DNA of 64,000 nt, from NCBI GenBank assembly GCA_019187665.1, contig JABARH010000004.1:186001-250000 (forward strand). Reading direction: 5' to 3'. The notes beneath the pieces were generated by a model. That model did not search any database, was not told where the DNA came from, and saw nothing but the letters and a program-made list of their open reading frames with translations. Position numbers and translations under genes: made by a program. Each line of letters begins with the position of its first letter. Within the stretch, counting starts at the first letter, position 1. Below, in pieces: positions 34,659 to 43,573 of this stretch. This DNA is from Anaerolineales bacterium. GTDB taxonomy: Bacteria > Chloroflexota > Anaerolineae > Anaerolineales > Villigracilaceae.

Positions 34659-35756
34659 ATGTACTCATTCGACCCGACTGAAGAACAACAAATGCTCATG
34701 GACGCGGTGAAGAAATACGCCGAGAACGATCTGCGTCCCGCCGCGCATGAAGCGGAGGAGAGCAACGAACTGCCGAAGAAACTGATCAGCAAAGGCTGGG
34801 AACTCGGACTCTTGCAAGCATCCATTCCCGAATCCTATGGCGGGTTTGGTGAACGCAGTGCAATAACTGGCGCGCTGGCTATCGAAGAGATGGCGTTCGG
34901 CGACCTGGCTGGCACGCTGGCGGTGATGACGCCGAGTCTGTTTGCGACGCCGATTCTGCTGGCGGGCAGTGAGGAGCAGAAGAAGGAGTATCTGCCGAAG
35001 ATCGTTGCAGGCGAGTGGAGTCCGTTCACTGCGGCGCTGATCGAGTATGCGTTCGACTTCGACCCGAACGATTTGAAAACGACGGCAACACGTCAAGGTG
35101 ACAGTTATGTTCTCAACGGCGAGAAGGCGTTTGTCCCGTTTGCGAGGGGAGCCGAATCCATGCTCGTGTACGCGAATCTCGATGGGCAGAGTCAAGCCTT
35201 CATCGTCGGGAAAGAGGCGGCGGGGTTGTCCATCGGCGAGGAGCGCGAGAAGTTGATGAGTCTCAACGCGTTGCCGATGCATCGCGTCAAGTTGGAGGAC
35301 GTGAAAGTCCCTGTTGCGAATCGACTCGGAGGCGCGGCGGGACACGATTTCGATGTCCTGCTCGCTTCGATGCGAATCGCCAATGCCGCGACAGCCGTCG
35401 GTGTGGCGAATGCGGCGTTTGAATATTCGATGAATTATGCAAAAGAGCGCGAGGCGTTTGGCGTGAAGATCGCGCAGAAGCAAGCCATCGCGTTCATGCT
35501 CGCCGAGATGCGGACAGAGATCGAAGCGATTCGTTTGCTCACGTGGGAAGCCGCGTGGAAGTTGGATCAGCGGCGCGAAGACGCGGCGAACGAAGCGTAC
35601 CTCGCGTCCACTGGCGCGGCGGATATGGCGATGATGGTCACCGACCGCGCTGTGCAAATTTTGGGCGGGCATGGCTACATCCGCGAGCATCCCGTTGAGA
35701 TGTGGATGAGGAATGGGAGGGGATTCGCAATGTTTACAGGACTTGCTATTGTGTAA
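34659..35756 (+). CDS. Acyl-CoA dehydrogenase-like subunit without catalytic motifs
   Basis: A 365-residue acyl-CoA dehydrogenase-fold protein. Two key features are missing: the flavin-binding TExxAGSD stretch reads ALIEYAFDFDPNDL, and the catalytic Glu of the FEGT motif is replaced (FTGLAIV), with the C-terminus cut short. The second dehydrogenase gene downstream has both. Such lone-deficient partners form heteromeric alpha2beta2 enzymes in actinobacteria; that arrangement is inferred here. Its stop codon sits inside the first unit of the octamer array. Confidence 0.85.
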   Translation: MYSFDPTEEQQMLMDAVKKYAENDLRPAAHEAEESNELPKKLISKGWELGLLQASIPESYGGFGERSAITGALAIEEMAFGDLAGTLAVMTPSLFATPILLAGSEEQKKEYLPKIVAGEWSPFTAALIEYAFDFDPNDLKTTATRQGDSYVLNGEKAFVPFARGAESMLVYANLDGQSQAFIVGKEAAGLSIGEEREKLMSLNALPMHRVKLEDVKVPVANRLGGAAGHDFDVLLASMRIANAATAVGVANAAFEYSMNYAKEREAFGVKIAQKQAIAFMLAEMRTEIEAIRLLTWEAAWKLDQRREDAANEAYLASTGAADMAMMVTDRAVQILGGHGYIREHPVEMWMRNGRGFAMFTGLAIV

Positions 35757-35984
35757 ACACGGAGACAGGTAGACACGTACACACGTACACACGTACACAC
35801 GTAGACACGTACACACGTAGACACGTACACACGTAGACACGTACACACGTAGACACGTACACACGTAGACACGTAGACACGTAGACACGTACGCACGTAC
35901 ACACGTAGACACGTACGCACATATGCACGTAGACACTTGTCTACTTGTCTACTTGTCTACTTGTCTACTTGTCTACTTGTCTAC
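35753..35984. repeat. Octamer tandem array with inverted right arm, 29 units
   Basis: Twenty-three 8-bp units in strict register (35753-35936), mainly GTAGACAC and GTACACAC, followed by six copies of TTGTCTAC (35937-35984), the reverse complement of GTAGACAA. The two arms can form a long hairpin. The array fills the whole gap from the stop of one dehydrogenase gene to the ribosome binding site of the next. Confidence 0.95.
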
Positions 35985-35998
35985 GTTAGGAGAAAACA

Positions 35999-37261
35999 AT
36001 GCCAATCGAATTTGAAGCGCCGAAACCAATTACGAACGCGCAGTTTGTGTTGAAAACTGTCGCCGAGGAAATGATGCGACCCAAATCGCGTTACTTCGAT
36101 GAGCACGAACACGAGATTCCGTGGGACTACATCGAGTTCATGCACTCTGCCATGAAAGCGATGGGCGGAAGTTCGCTCGCGCCGAAAGAAAATGGAAACG
36201 GCAAAGATGCCGACAAAGAGAAACGACCGCCGATTGGATATCAATTGATCGCCGCGCAGTTGGAGGCGTTGTCGTGGGGCGATGTGGGGATGTATCACTG
36301 CCTGCCAGGCGGCGGACTCGGCGCGGCGGCGGTTCATTCCGCAGGGACGGCTGATCAGCGTGCGAAATTTTTAGCACGCTTCAACGGGGACAAACCCACC
36401 TTCGCGGCGATGTGCATCACCGAAGCAGGCGCAGGCTCGGATAACTCTGCCATCCGCACACGCGCGGTGTTGGACGAAAAGACCAATGAGTGGGTGATCA
36501 ACGGCGAGAAGATCTTCGTCACAGGCGGCGACAAATCGTTTACCGAATATGAAAAACTTGGACGCGGCTTCATCGTCGTGTGGGCTTCGATTGATCCCTC
36601 TGCGGGGCGGGCAGGGATGAGGGCATTCGTTGTCGAGGGCGGGACGAAGGGCGTGAAGGTCGTCAAGTTGGAACACAAGATGGGAATCCGAGTCAGCGAC
36701 ACAGCGGCGATCTCGCTCGTGGACGCAAGAGTCCCATTCGAGAATATTTTAGGAAGCCCCACAGTCGAGAAGAACATGGCGGGATTCAAAAAGGCGATGG
36801 CGACGTTCGATGCGACTCGTCCACTCGTCGCCGCGACAGGCGTCGGCGTGGCGAGAGCCGCTCTCGATTTCCTGAAAGAGAAACTCACCGAGAGCGGAGT
36901 CAAAATCCGATATGGGTTGCCGCGTCAGAAATTGACGTCCATCGAACGGGATGTGATTGACATGGAGATCATGCTCAAGTCGTCGTGGCTGATGGTCATC
37001 AAGGCGACGTGGATGGCGGACAATAAAAAGCCGAACGCGCTGGAGGCTTCGATGAGCAAGGTGAAGGCTGGCGATGTGGCGACGAAGGTCACGCAAAAGG
37101 TGGTCGAGATTTTGGGTCCGCTTGGGTACAGCCGCGAGTTCCTCGCCGAGAAGTGGATGCGCGACGCAAAGATCACGGATATTTATGAGGGGACGGGACA
37201 GATCAATCGTCTCGTGGTGGCGAGGCAGATATTGGGGTACAGTGGAGCGGAGTTGAGGTGA
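35999..37261 (+). CDS. Acyl-CoA dehydrogenase
   Basis: A 420-residue flavoenzyme that oxidises acyl-CoA to enoyl-CoA. Flavin-binding TEAGAGSD and the catalytic Glu in IYEGTGQI are present, as is the C-terminal helix bundle. Its first 60 residues differ from usual dehydrogenases. TAGGAG precedes the ATG, right after the octamer array. Probably partners with the upstream deficient subunit. Confidence 0.9.
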   Translation: MPIEFEAPKPITNAQFVLKTVAEEMMRPKSRYFDEHEHEIPWDYIEFMHSAMKAMGGSSLAPKENGNGKDADKEKRPPIGYQLIAAQLEALSWGDVGMYHCLPGGGLGAAAVHSAGTADQRAKFLARFNGDKPTFAAMCITEAGAGSDNSAIRTRAVLDEKTNEWVINGEKIFVTGGDKSFTEYEKLGRGFIVVWASIDPSAGRAGMRAFVVEGGTKGVKVVKLEHKMGIRVSDTAAISLVDARVPFENILGSPTVEKNMAGFKKAMATFDATRPLVAATGVGVARAALDFLKEKLTESGVKIRYGLPRQKLTSIERDVIDMEIMLKSSWLMVIKATWMADNKKPNALEASMSKVKAGDVATKVTQKVVEILGPLGYSREFLAEKWMRDAKITDIYEGTGQINRLVVARQILGYSGAELR

Positions 37262-37705
37262 GTGGTAATTGGAGAATTGAGAGAATTGGAGATTGGAGAC
37301 TAGAGATTGGAGACTTGTGTGCTCGGTGGTTGAGCGCAGGCAGTCGAAACCACAGGTAAGCATACAAAATTTTGTTGCGAGATTTATTTTGGTTTGTGGC
37401 GGTCCAGCGCGAGCAGAGATCACCACGCAAGGAGTAATTCTGCAATATGTCTTGTACATTCAAAACTCCGAAGGAGTGAAATGATGATAGATCTTCATGA
37501 TACAAGGTCGCCAACCCCGAAGGGGTGTCATAGCGTTCGGTGAAAATATATATCATCCCTTCGGGATTTGGTAATGCTTTGCTCCATTTCTATAATTCTG
37601 TCATCCCTTCGGGATTGAACGCGTGTAAGGTAAGTTTGGTAATCAAGTTTGTCTTTTGAATAGTGGTGGTCTCGACCATCAAAGCATGATTGAAACGAGG
37701 TGATT
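37262..37705. other. Gene-free stretch with heptamer and REP-like repeats
   Basis: A 444-bp gap. 37267-37319 is built from irregular 7- and 8-bp units of the ATTGGAG type (ATTGGAG at 37292, 37306). 37466-37615 holds four short palindromes around CCGAAGG/CCTTCGG. The rest (37320-37465) shows nothing recognisable. Confidence 0.7.
37466..37615. repeat. Four REP-like CCC-GAAGGG palindromes
   Basis: CTCCGAAGGAG (37466-37476), ACCCCGAAGGGGT (37514-37526), ATCCCTTCGGGAT (37555-37567) and ATCCCTTCGGGAT (37603-37615). Outer bases (TGTCATAG, TATCAT, TGTCAT) show the first two are in one orientation and the last two inverted. Confidence 0.75.
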
Positions 37706-40087
37706 ATGAAATATCAAATTCACAAAGCCGTGGTCATCGGGGCGGGGACGATGGGGGCGGCGATTGCGGCGCATTTGGCGAACGCGGGCGTGCCTGTGAC
37801 GTTGCTTGACATTGCGTCGAAGGATGGCGATAAAAATAAGATCGTGAAAGACGGCTGGGATCGTTGTCTCAAAGCCAAGCCTGCGAACTTGATGGCTGAC
37901 GAATTGAAGTCGTTGGTGAAATTGGGGAATCTCGAAGATGACTTCGGCGCAGTGGCGGAGGCGGATTGGATCGTGGAAGCCATCGTCGAGAATTTGAAGA
38001 TCAAGCAGGAATTGATGGCTCGCATAGATGAAGTGCGTAAGCCAACGGCGATTGTTTCTACGAACACATCGGGAATCCCTGTGAATGATATTGCCGAGGG
38101 ACGCTCGAAGGAATTCAAGAAGCATTTTCTTGGGACGCATTTCTTCAATCCGCCGAGATACTTGAAGTTGTTGGAAGTCATCCCGACGAAAGACACGGAT
38201 AAAGCAGTCATTGAGTTTATCTCGTGGTTCGCTGAAAATCGTTTGGGCAAGGGAATCGTGTTGTGCAAGGATACGCCAAACTTCATCGGCAACCGAGTCG
38301 CTTTTGGGACGGGCGCATTTGCGCTGGACTTCTTCTTGAAGAACGATTACACCGTAGATGAAGTGGACGCGCTCACAGGTCCGTTGATGGGACGACCGAA
38401 GACGGCGTCCTTCCGCTTGATGGACTTGGTCGGCATTGACGTGTGGGATCTCGTCGGACGCAATCTTGCTCCGTTGATTCCACATGACAAGTTGGGACAG
38501 GAATATCTCAATGCTGAAGCGCCGAACAAGTTGATCTCGACTCTCATCGAGCGCAAGTGGCTGGGTAACAAAACCAAAATCGGATTCTACAAAGAAATCC
38601 GCAACGCAGAAGGTAAAAAAGAATTCTGGTCGCTGGACTTGAAGACTCTCGAACACGTCGCGCCGACGAAGCCGAGATTCGAATCGGTCAAGGCGGCGAA
38701 AGATGTCGAGGGATTGGGAGACAGGCTGAAGGTCATGATTGCGCCGTCCCCGAAGGGGGAAGCGGACGACAAAGCGGCGAAGTTAGTCCGCGCATTGACG
38801 TATCAAGGATTCCAGTACGCGTCGTCCATCATCCCCGAAGTGGCGGATACGGTGAAGCCGATTGACGATGCCGTCCGCTGGGGATTCATGCACGAGGCGG
38901 GACCGTTCGAGACGTGGGACATGCTTGGGGTGCGCGAGACAGTCAAACGGATGAAAGAGGCGGGCTATCCTGCGGCGAAGTGGGTCAGCGCGATGTTGAA
39001 GAGCGGTGTCGAGTCATTTTATCAATATCGAGGCGGCGAGAAGATCGCTGTATATGACGCGGTGAAGGGCAAGTACGTGAAATTGAAAAAACTTGAAAGC
39101 GTGGTGATGTTGAAAGGCACGAAAGTTGTTTCGCAAAATGCGGGCGCGACGCTGCGCGACATGGGCGATGGCGTGGCGTGTTTGGAATTTCACACGAAGA
39201 TGAACTCGCTCGATGAAGATGTGATGAACATGACCGTCGAAACATTTGATCGGCTTGAAAATTTTGACGGGCTGGTAATCGGCAACGAAGGCGAAAATTT
39301 TAGCGCGGGCGCAAATTTATTTATGATGGTCGTGGGCGCGCAACAAGGCATGTGGGATATGCTCGACGGCGCGGTGCGAAAATTGCAGGACATGAACATG
39401 CGGATGCGTTATTCGCCGAAGCCGATCGTCGTTGCGCCTGCGGGGCTCACGCTCGGCGGCGGATGCGAGATCACGATGCACGCCTCGCGCGTGGTTGCCG
39501 CGGCGGAAACCTACATCGGACTCGTCGAACTCGGCGTGGGAGTCATCCCTGCAGGCGCGGGCACGAAAGAAATGTTGCGGCGCATCGTCAACCCTGTGAT
39601 GCGAATCGAAAATGCCGAGCCGCTCGCCGCACTGCAAAAAGCATTTCTGCAAATGGGGCAGGCGAAAGTCGCCACGAGCGCGGAGGAAGCGCGCGGCATG
39701 AACATTCTTTTGCCCGCCGATCGCATCGTGATGAATCGCAGTCATCTGCTCGCCGAAGCGAAGAACGAAGTCCTGCACATGATCGCGGCGGGATACAAAC
39801 CGCCCGCGCCCGAACTCATCTATGCCGCGGGACGTGACGCGCTTGCCGCGCTCCGCATCGGCGCGTGGATGTTCAAGGAAGGTCACTACATCACGCAGTA
39901 CGATCATCACGTCGCTGGTAAACTCGCCTACGTGATGTGCGGCGGCGAACTCACGCGCGGTCAATGGGTGAGCGAGCAATACATCCTCGATCTCGAACGC
40001 GAAGCGATTCTGTCGCTGTTCGGTGAAGAAAAAACGCAGGCGAGGATGTGGAGTATTTTGCAGACGGGGAAGGTGTTGAGGAATTAG
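37706..40087 (+). CDS. fadN: 3-hydroxyacyl-CoA dehydrogenase/enoyl-CoA hydratase
   Basis: A 793-residue bifunctional beta-oxidation enzyme: NAD-binding VVIGAGTMGAAIAAHLANAG at the start, FFNPPRYLKLLEVIPT and NRVAF in the dehydrogenase half (to about 430), then a crotonase domain (about 470-680) with the oxyanion strands ENFSAGANLFMM and LTLGGGCEITMHA. Dehydrogenase-first order and length match FadN (YusL) rather than FadB. The ATG at 37706 follows GAGGTG; a GTG six bases upstream is possible. Confidence 0.92.
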   Translation: MKYQIHKAVVIGAGTMGAAIAAHLANAGVPVTLLDIASKDGDKNKIVKDGWDRCLKAKPANLMADELKSLVKLGNLEDDFGAVAEADWIVEAIVENLKIKQELMARIDEVRKPTAIVSTNTSGIPVNDIAEGRSKEFKKHFLGTHFFNPPRYLKLLEVIPTKDTDKAVIEFISWFAENRLGKGIVLCKDTPNFIGNRVAFGTGAFALDFFLKNDYTVDEVDALTGPLMGRPKTASFRLMDLVGIDVWDLVGRNLAPLIPHDKLGQEYLNAEAPNKLISTLIERKWLGNKTKIGFYKEIRNAEGKKEFWSLDLKTLEHVAPTKPRFESVKAAKDVEGLGDRLKVMIAPSPKGEADDKAAKLVRALTYQGFQYASSIIPEVADTVKPIDDAVRWGFMHEAGPFETWDMLGVRETVKRMKEAGYPAAKWVSAMLKSGVESFYQYRGGEKIAVYDAVKGKYVKLKKLESVVMLKGTKVVSQNAGATLRDMGDGVACLEFHTKMNSLDEDVMNMTVETFDRLENFDGLVIGNEGENFSAGANLFMMVVGAQQGMWDMLDGAVRKLQDMNMRMRYSPKPIVVAPAGLTLGGGCEITMHASRVVAAAETYIGLVELGVGVIPAGAGTKEMLRRIVNPVMRIENAEPLAALQKAFLQMGQAKVATSAEEARGMNILLPADRIVMNRSHLLAEAKNEVLHMIAAGYKPPAPELIYAAGRDALAALRIGAWMFKEGHYITQYDHHVAGKLAYVMCGGELTRGQWVSEQYILDLEREAILSLFGEEKTQARMWSILQTGKVLRN

Positions 40088-40100
40088 TGTGGTGAGGCGA

Positions 40101-40209
<109 letters not shown>

Positions 40210-40225
40210 TCACCAGGAGATTGCC

Positions 40226-40657
40226 ATGACTGATAACTTTCTAAAGTTTGAGGATTGGGAGAAAACTATTGCTGATTACATCAAGAAAGACTCTCTGTGG
40301 GAATCCTTGTATTATCGTGTCGCTCTGTATCTGTACGATCTCGCTTGGGATGATTGCGATATTTTGCAAAAAGATTTCAAAGCCAGAAACAATGTATCCC
40401 AGCTCATTCATAGTTCAGGAAGCATCAGCGCGAATATGGAAGAAGCGGCTGGTCGCGGAATTGGCACGCCTGATTATGTCCGTATCATGAAAATCAGCCT
40501 CGGTGAAATTCGAGAAACACGAGGTTGGTATTACCGCTCACGTAAGGCGTTGCCCGCTGACCTGCTCGAACATCGCTACAAAGTCGTTGATCATCTCAAA
40601 GCGTTGGTTGTCAAAGTCATCAATTCACACAAAGGCAACCTCGGCAAGAAAAAGTGA
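40226..40657 (+). CDS. Four-helix-bundle protein (23S rRNA intervening-sequence family)
   Basis: A 143-residue protein of the S23/four-helix-bundle family: VALYLYDLAWDDCDILQKDF, NVSQLIHSSGSISANMEEAAGRG and the RETRGWYYRSRKAL segment are typical. Such proteins are encoded in 23S rRNA intervening sequences and as stand-alone genes; function is not settled. It interrupts the fadN-fadA pair and has 7-bp repeat arrays on both sides, suggesting it arrived as a repeat-flanked cassette. Confidence 0.85.
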   Translation: MTDNFLKFEDWEKTIADYIKKDSLWESLYYRVALYLYDLAWDDCDILQKDFKARNNVSQLIHSSGSISANMEEAAGRGIGTPDYVRIMKISLGEIRETRGWYYRSRKALPADLLEHRYKVVDHLKALVVKVINSHKGNLGKKK

Positions 40658-40663
40658 CCCGCA

Positions 40664-40691
40664 CCTCGTACCTTGTAACTCGTATCTTGGA
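40664..40691. repeat. Short heptamer array after four-helix-bundle gene
   Basis: CCTCGTA, CCTTGTA, ACTCGTA, TCTTGGA: four 7-bp units matching the inverted arm of the array at 40101-40209 on the other side of the gene. Confidence 0.75.
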
Positions 40692-40714
40692 ACACGAAAG
40701 ATAAGGAAACCAAT

Positions 40715-41902
40715 ATGACAACAGAAGCTGTTATCGTTAGCGCAGTCCGAACCCCCGTCGGCAAAGCAAAACGTGGAGGACTTGCCACGGTTCGCACCGA
40801 CGAGATGTCTGCCGCGACCATCCAAGCCTTGCTCAAGCGGACGCCGAATCTCGACCCCGCCCAGATCGAGGACGTGGTCATCGGCTGTGCCTTCCCCGAA
40901 GGCGAGCAGGGACTCAACATGGCGCGCATGATCGCGTTACGCGCGGGCTTGCCTGATTCAGTTCCCGCCGAGACGATCAATCGTTATTGCGCGTCGGGCG
41001 TGCAGTCCATTGCGCATGTGGCGTATGCGATTCAATCGGGACAGATCGAAGTCGGCATCGCGGGCGGAGCCGAGTCCATGACGATGGTGCCGATGGCAGG
41101 ATTCAAGTTCTCGCCGAATCCGTACTTTGCGCAAGACCTGCCGCAGTATTACACCAACATGGGACTTACGGCAGAAAACGTTTCGGTCAAGTATGGAGTC
41201 AGCCGCGAAGATCAGGACGAGTTTTCATTGAAGAGCAACCAGAAGGCGGCGAAGGCAGTCAACTCAGGATTGTTCGACCCCGAACTCGTTCCGCTGGATG
41301 TTGAAATCACAGAACTCGATGGGAATGAAAAACCCGTCAAAAAGAATTTCACCGTGAAGCGCGATGAAGGTCCGCGCGCGGATACGAGCATGGAAGCGTT
41401 GTCCAAACTCAAGCCCGCCTTCAAAGAAGATGGCGTCGTCACTGCTGGGAACTCGTCACAAATGTCCGACGGCGCGGCGGCGGTGATGGTCATGTCTGCG
41501 GAGAAGGCAAAAGCGCTTGGACTCAAGCCGTTGGTGCGATTCGTTTCGTTTGCAGTGGGAGGCGTCCCGCCTGAGTTGATGGGGATCGGTCCCATTGTGG
41601 CGATACCGAAAGCCTTGAAGCTCGCAGGCTTGACGCTCAACGATATTGACCTGATAGAATTGAATGAAGCCTTTGCCGCGCAGTCGCTGGCTGTGATCCG
41701 CACGCTGGAACTTGACGAGAGCAAGGTCAACGTCAACGGCGGCGCGATCGCGTTGGGGCATCCGCTGGGATGCACAGGCTCAAAACTCACCACGCAACTC
41801 ATCTACGAAATGGCTCGCCGCAAATCCAAGTATGGAATGGTGACCATGTGCATCGGCGGCGGCATGGGCGCGGCGGCGGTGTTTGAGAATTTACAAAACT
41901 GA
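40715..41902 (+). CDS. fadA: Acetyl-CoA acyltransferase (3-ketoacyl-CoA thiolase)
   Basis: A 395-residue thiolase. Nucleophile Cys in NRYCASGVQ, His in [15 protein letters not shown] and Cys in MCIGGGMG are all present, as is AESMTMVPM. It cleaves 3-ketoacyl-CoA, the last step after FadN. TAAGGA precedes the ATG. Confidence 0.95.
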   Translation: MTTEAVIVSAVRTPVGKAKRGGLATVRTDEMSAATIQALLKRTPNLDPAQIEDVVIGCAFPEGEQGLNMARMIALRAGLPDSVPAETINRYCASGVQSIAHVAYAIQSGQIEVGIAGGAESMTMVPMAGFKFSPNPYFAQDLPQYYTNMGLTAENVSVKYGVSREDQDEFSLKSNQKAAKAVNSGLFDPELVPLDVEITELDGNEKPVKKNFTVKRDEGPRADTSMEALSKLKPAFKEDGVVTAGNSSQMSDGAAAVMVMSAEKAKALGLKPLVRFVSFAVGGVPPELMGIGPIVAIPKALKLAGLTLNDIDLIELNEAFAAQSLAVIRTLELDESKVNVNGGAIALGHPLGCTGSKLTTQLIYEMARRKSKYGMVTMCIGGGMGAAAVFENLQN

Positions 41903-41989
41903 GTCGAATGTCAAAGGTCGAAGGTCGCCGACTTTTGACTTTCGACCTTTGACTAAGAAACTAACCAACTACCAAACTAGGAGACTATA
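41903..41989. repeat. Heptamer array with inverted arm, then octamers
   Basis: Starts at the base after the fadA stop: GTCGAAT, GTCAAAG, GTCGAAG, then inverted GACTTTT, GACTTTC, GACCTTT, GACTAAG (a 13-bp perfect stem pairs 41910-41922 with 41941-41953), then 8-bp units AAACTAAC, CAACTACC, AAACTAGG, AGACTATA. Ends four bases before the next ATG. Confidence 0.85.
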
Positions 41990-41993
41990 GAAA

Positions 41994-42320
41994 ATGCCCC
42001 TCACCGTATCACAACTCATGGAAAAAATGCCTGGCGCGTTCCTGCCTGAAAAAGCGCAGGGACTCAGCGCCGCCATCCAATTCAAGTTCAGCGGAGCGGA
42101 AGCGGGCGAGTGGTATGCCGAGATCGCGGACGGAAAATGCGTCACCGCGCAGGGCGTCCACCCATCCCCAAAGATGACGCTCTCTGCCGACTCGGCCGAC
42201 TATGTCAAGATATTCACTGGCGAACTGGACGGCATGGCCGCCTTCATGCAGGGAAAGATCAAACTGGCTGGCGACTTGAACCTGGCGATGAAGTTGATGC
42301 AGATGTTCAAGATTCGCTAA
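41994..42320 (+). CDS. SCP2 sterol/lipid-binding domain protein
   Basis: A 108-residue single SCP2 domain: an amphipathic start, IQFKFSGAEAGEWYAEIADGKC, SADSADYVKIFTGELDGMAAFMQGKIKLAGDLNLAMKL as strands and helices in the expected order. These proteins bind acyl-CoA or other lipids; last gene of the beta-oxidation group, before a strong terminator. Confidence 0.85.
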   Translation: MPLTVSQLMEKMPGAFLPEKAQGLSAAIQFKFSGAEAGEWYAEIADGKCVTAQGVHPSPKMTLSADSADYVKIFTGELDGMAAFMQGKIKLAGDLNLAMKLMQMFKIR

Positions 42321-42324
42321 TGTG

Positions 42325-42357
42325 AGACCCGGATGCAATGCCGCATCCGGGTCTTTT
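42325..42357 (+). terminator. Hairpin terminator of the beta-oxidation operon
   Basis: A 12-bp perfect stem (42325-42336 with 42343-42354), 6-nt loop, T-run at 42354-42357. Confidence 0.85.
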
Positions 42358-42465
42358 AGCTTTCAAAATTGTCAGGTGGGTTTTTGTATTAGCGGGAATT
42401 TGTAGTAGAATTCCGGCATTATTTGCGTTTCATAGTATGACGCGTTTGGTTCGCTATTCCATGCC

Positions 42466-42476
42466 AAAAGGAGGTG
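42466..42476 (+). promoter_or_regulatory. Near-perfect Shine-Dalgarno of the pilin gene
   Basis: AAAAGGAGGTGA, full complement of the 16S rRNA tail, eight bases before the ATG at 42485. It decides the start and implies strong translation. TTGTAT (42384) and TAGAAT (42406), 16 bp apart, are a possible promoter. Confidence 0.8.
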
Positions 42477-42484
42477 AGACTTTT

Positions 42485-42643
42485 ATGCTGTTCAGCCCCG
42501 CAGAGAAAGGTCAGGGTTTGGTCGAATATGCCTTGATTTTGGTCCTGGTTGCCATTGTTGTTATTGCTGTTCTGATGCTCTTGGGACCAATTATCGGCAA
42601 CGTATTCAGCACCTTGAACGATAGCCTGTCCGCTGTCTCTTAA
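42485..42643 (+). CDS. Flp/Fap-type pilin
   Basis: A 52-residue prepilin. A short basic leader (MLFSPAEKGQG) is followed by LVEYALILVLVAIVVIAVLMLLG, with the conserved Glu five residues after the probable cleavage Gly. This is the major subunit of tight-adherence (Tad) pili. No tad assembly genes are in the window, so it is an orphan copy here. Its stop overlaps the convergent methyltransferase gene by 4 bp. Confidence 0.85.
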   Translation: MLFSPAEKGQGLVEYALILVLVAIVVIAVLMLLGPIIGNVFSTLNDSLSAVS

Positions 42644-43524
42644 TTCCGTTTGACTGCCTTTGCAATGGCCGCGACGTGTTCGGGCGTGGAGCCGCAACAA
42701 CCTCCCACGATCCGGGCGCCCGCGGCCACAAATTTTTCTGCATACTCTGCCATGGCCTGAGGGGTGACTCGATACACGGCTTCGTTATTTTCTCCCAATT
42801 CAGGAAGACCCGCATTCGGTTTGACCCAATAAACTAATTCAGGCGCCGCCGACATATATTCCTTGAGAATCGTTTCCATATTCTCAAGCGTCGTGCCGCA
42901 GTTCGCTCCAATAGCTGCTACCCCTGACGGCTTGAATGCCTTGACCACGTCGGATGGTTTTGTTCCCATCATGGAACGCGTCCCCCGGTCATAACTGAAC
43001 GAAACGATAACCGGCAGTTCAGTGACGCGACGGACCCCTTCCAACGCGGCTTGCGCTTCGTTGATCGCGAACATTGTCTCGATCACGAGCAAGTCAACCC
43101 CGCCCGCGGTCAATCCGCGCGCCTGCTCTTCGTAGGCATCTGCCACCTCTTCGGTCGTGGCGGGACCGTATGGCTTGATCAGCAACCCGGTCGGTCCCAT
43201 CGAGCCAGCGACCAGCGCGCCGGGGCATTTGTTCGCGGCTTCACGCGCGATCTCTGCCGCGCGCTGGTTGATCTCATGCACCCGCTGACCGAGCGGTGAT
43301 TCGCGCAGTCTCAATTTTGTTCCGCCGAAGGTGCAGGTCAGGATGATGTCGGACCCGGCTTCTATGAACGCGGATTCGAGGTCGAGGATCTTTTCCGGTC
43401 GTTCGAGCACCCAGCCTTCGGGGATGATTCCGCCGATTAAGCCAACCTTTTGTAAATTTGTTCCAGTTGCCCCGTCGGAAACGAGGACCTTTTCATTTTG
43501 CAAACGTTCAAGGAATCCGGCCAT
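42640..43524 (-). CDS. Homocysteine S-methyltransferase family protein
   Basis: A 294-residue TIM-barrel methyltransferase: VSDGATGTNLQ, the zinc ligands GANC (about 210) and GGCC (about 277), and SFSYDRG. It resembles the first module of MetH or betaine-homocysteine methyltransferase, moving a methyl group to homocysteine. The methyl donor cannot be told from sequence. Confidence 0.88.
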   Translation of the reverse strand: MAGFLERLQNEKVLVSDGATGTNLQKVGLIGGIIPEGWVLERPEKILDLESAFIEAGSDIILTCTFGGTKLRLRESPLGQRVHEINQRAAEIAREAANKCPGALVAGSMGPTGLLIKPYGPATTEEVADAYEEQARGLTAGGVDLLVIETMFAINEAQAALEGVRRVTELPVIVSFSYDRGTRSMMGTKPSDVVKAFKPSGVAAIGANCGTTLENMETILKEYMSAAPELVYWVKPNAGLPELGENNEAVYRVTPQAMAEYAEKFVAAGARIVGGCCGSTPEHVAAIAKAVKRN

Positions 43525-43573
43525 TTGACCCTCCGCGAATGAGATGGGTTGAGTATACCAAACAGCGGAGCTT

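Noticed and set aside
34665..35936. Long minus-strand frame with a Cys/Val/Tyr-rich repeat end (YVCTCLRVYV pattern)
   Set aside because: It is produced by translating the octamer array and the antisense of an acyl-CoA dehydrogenase gene; the same artefact appears at 50633-50935.
35753..35984. CRISPR-like array
   Set aside because: Units are 8 bp, directly adjacent, without spacers, and no cas genes are present.
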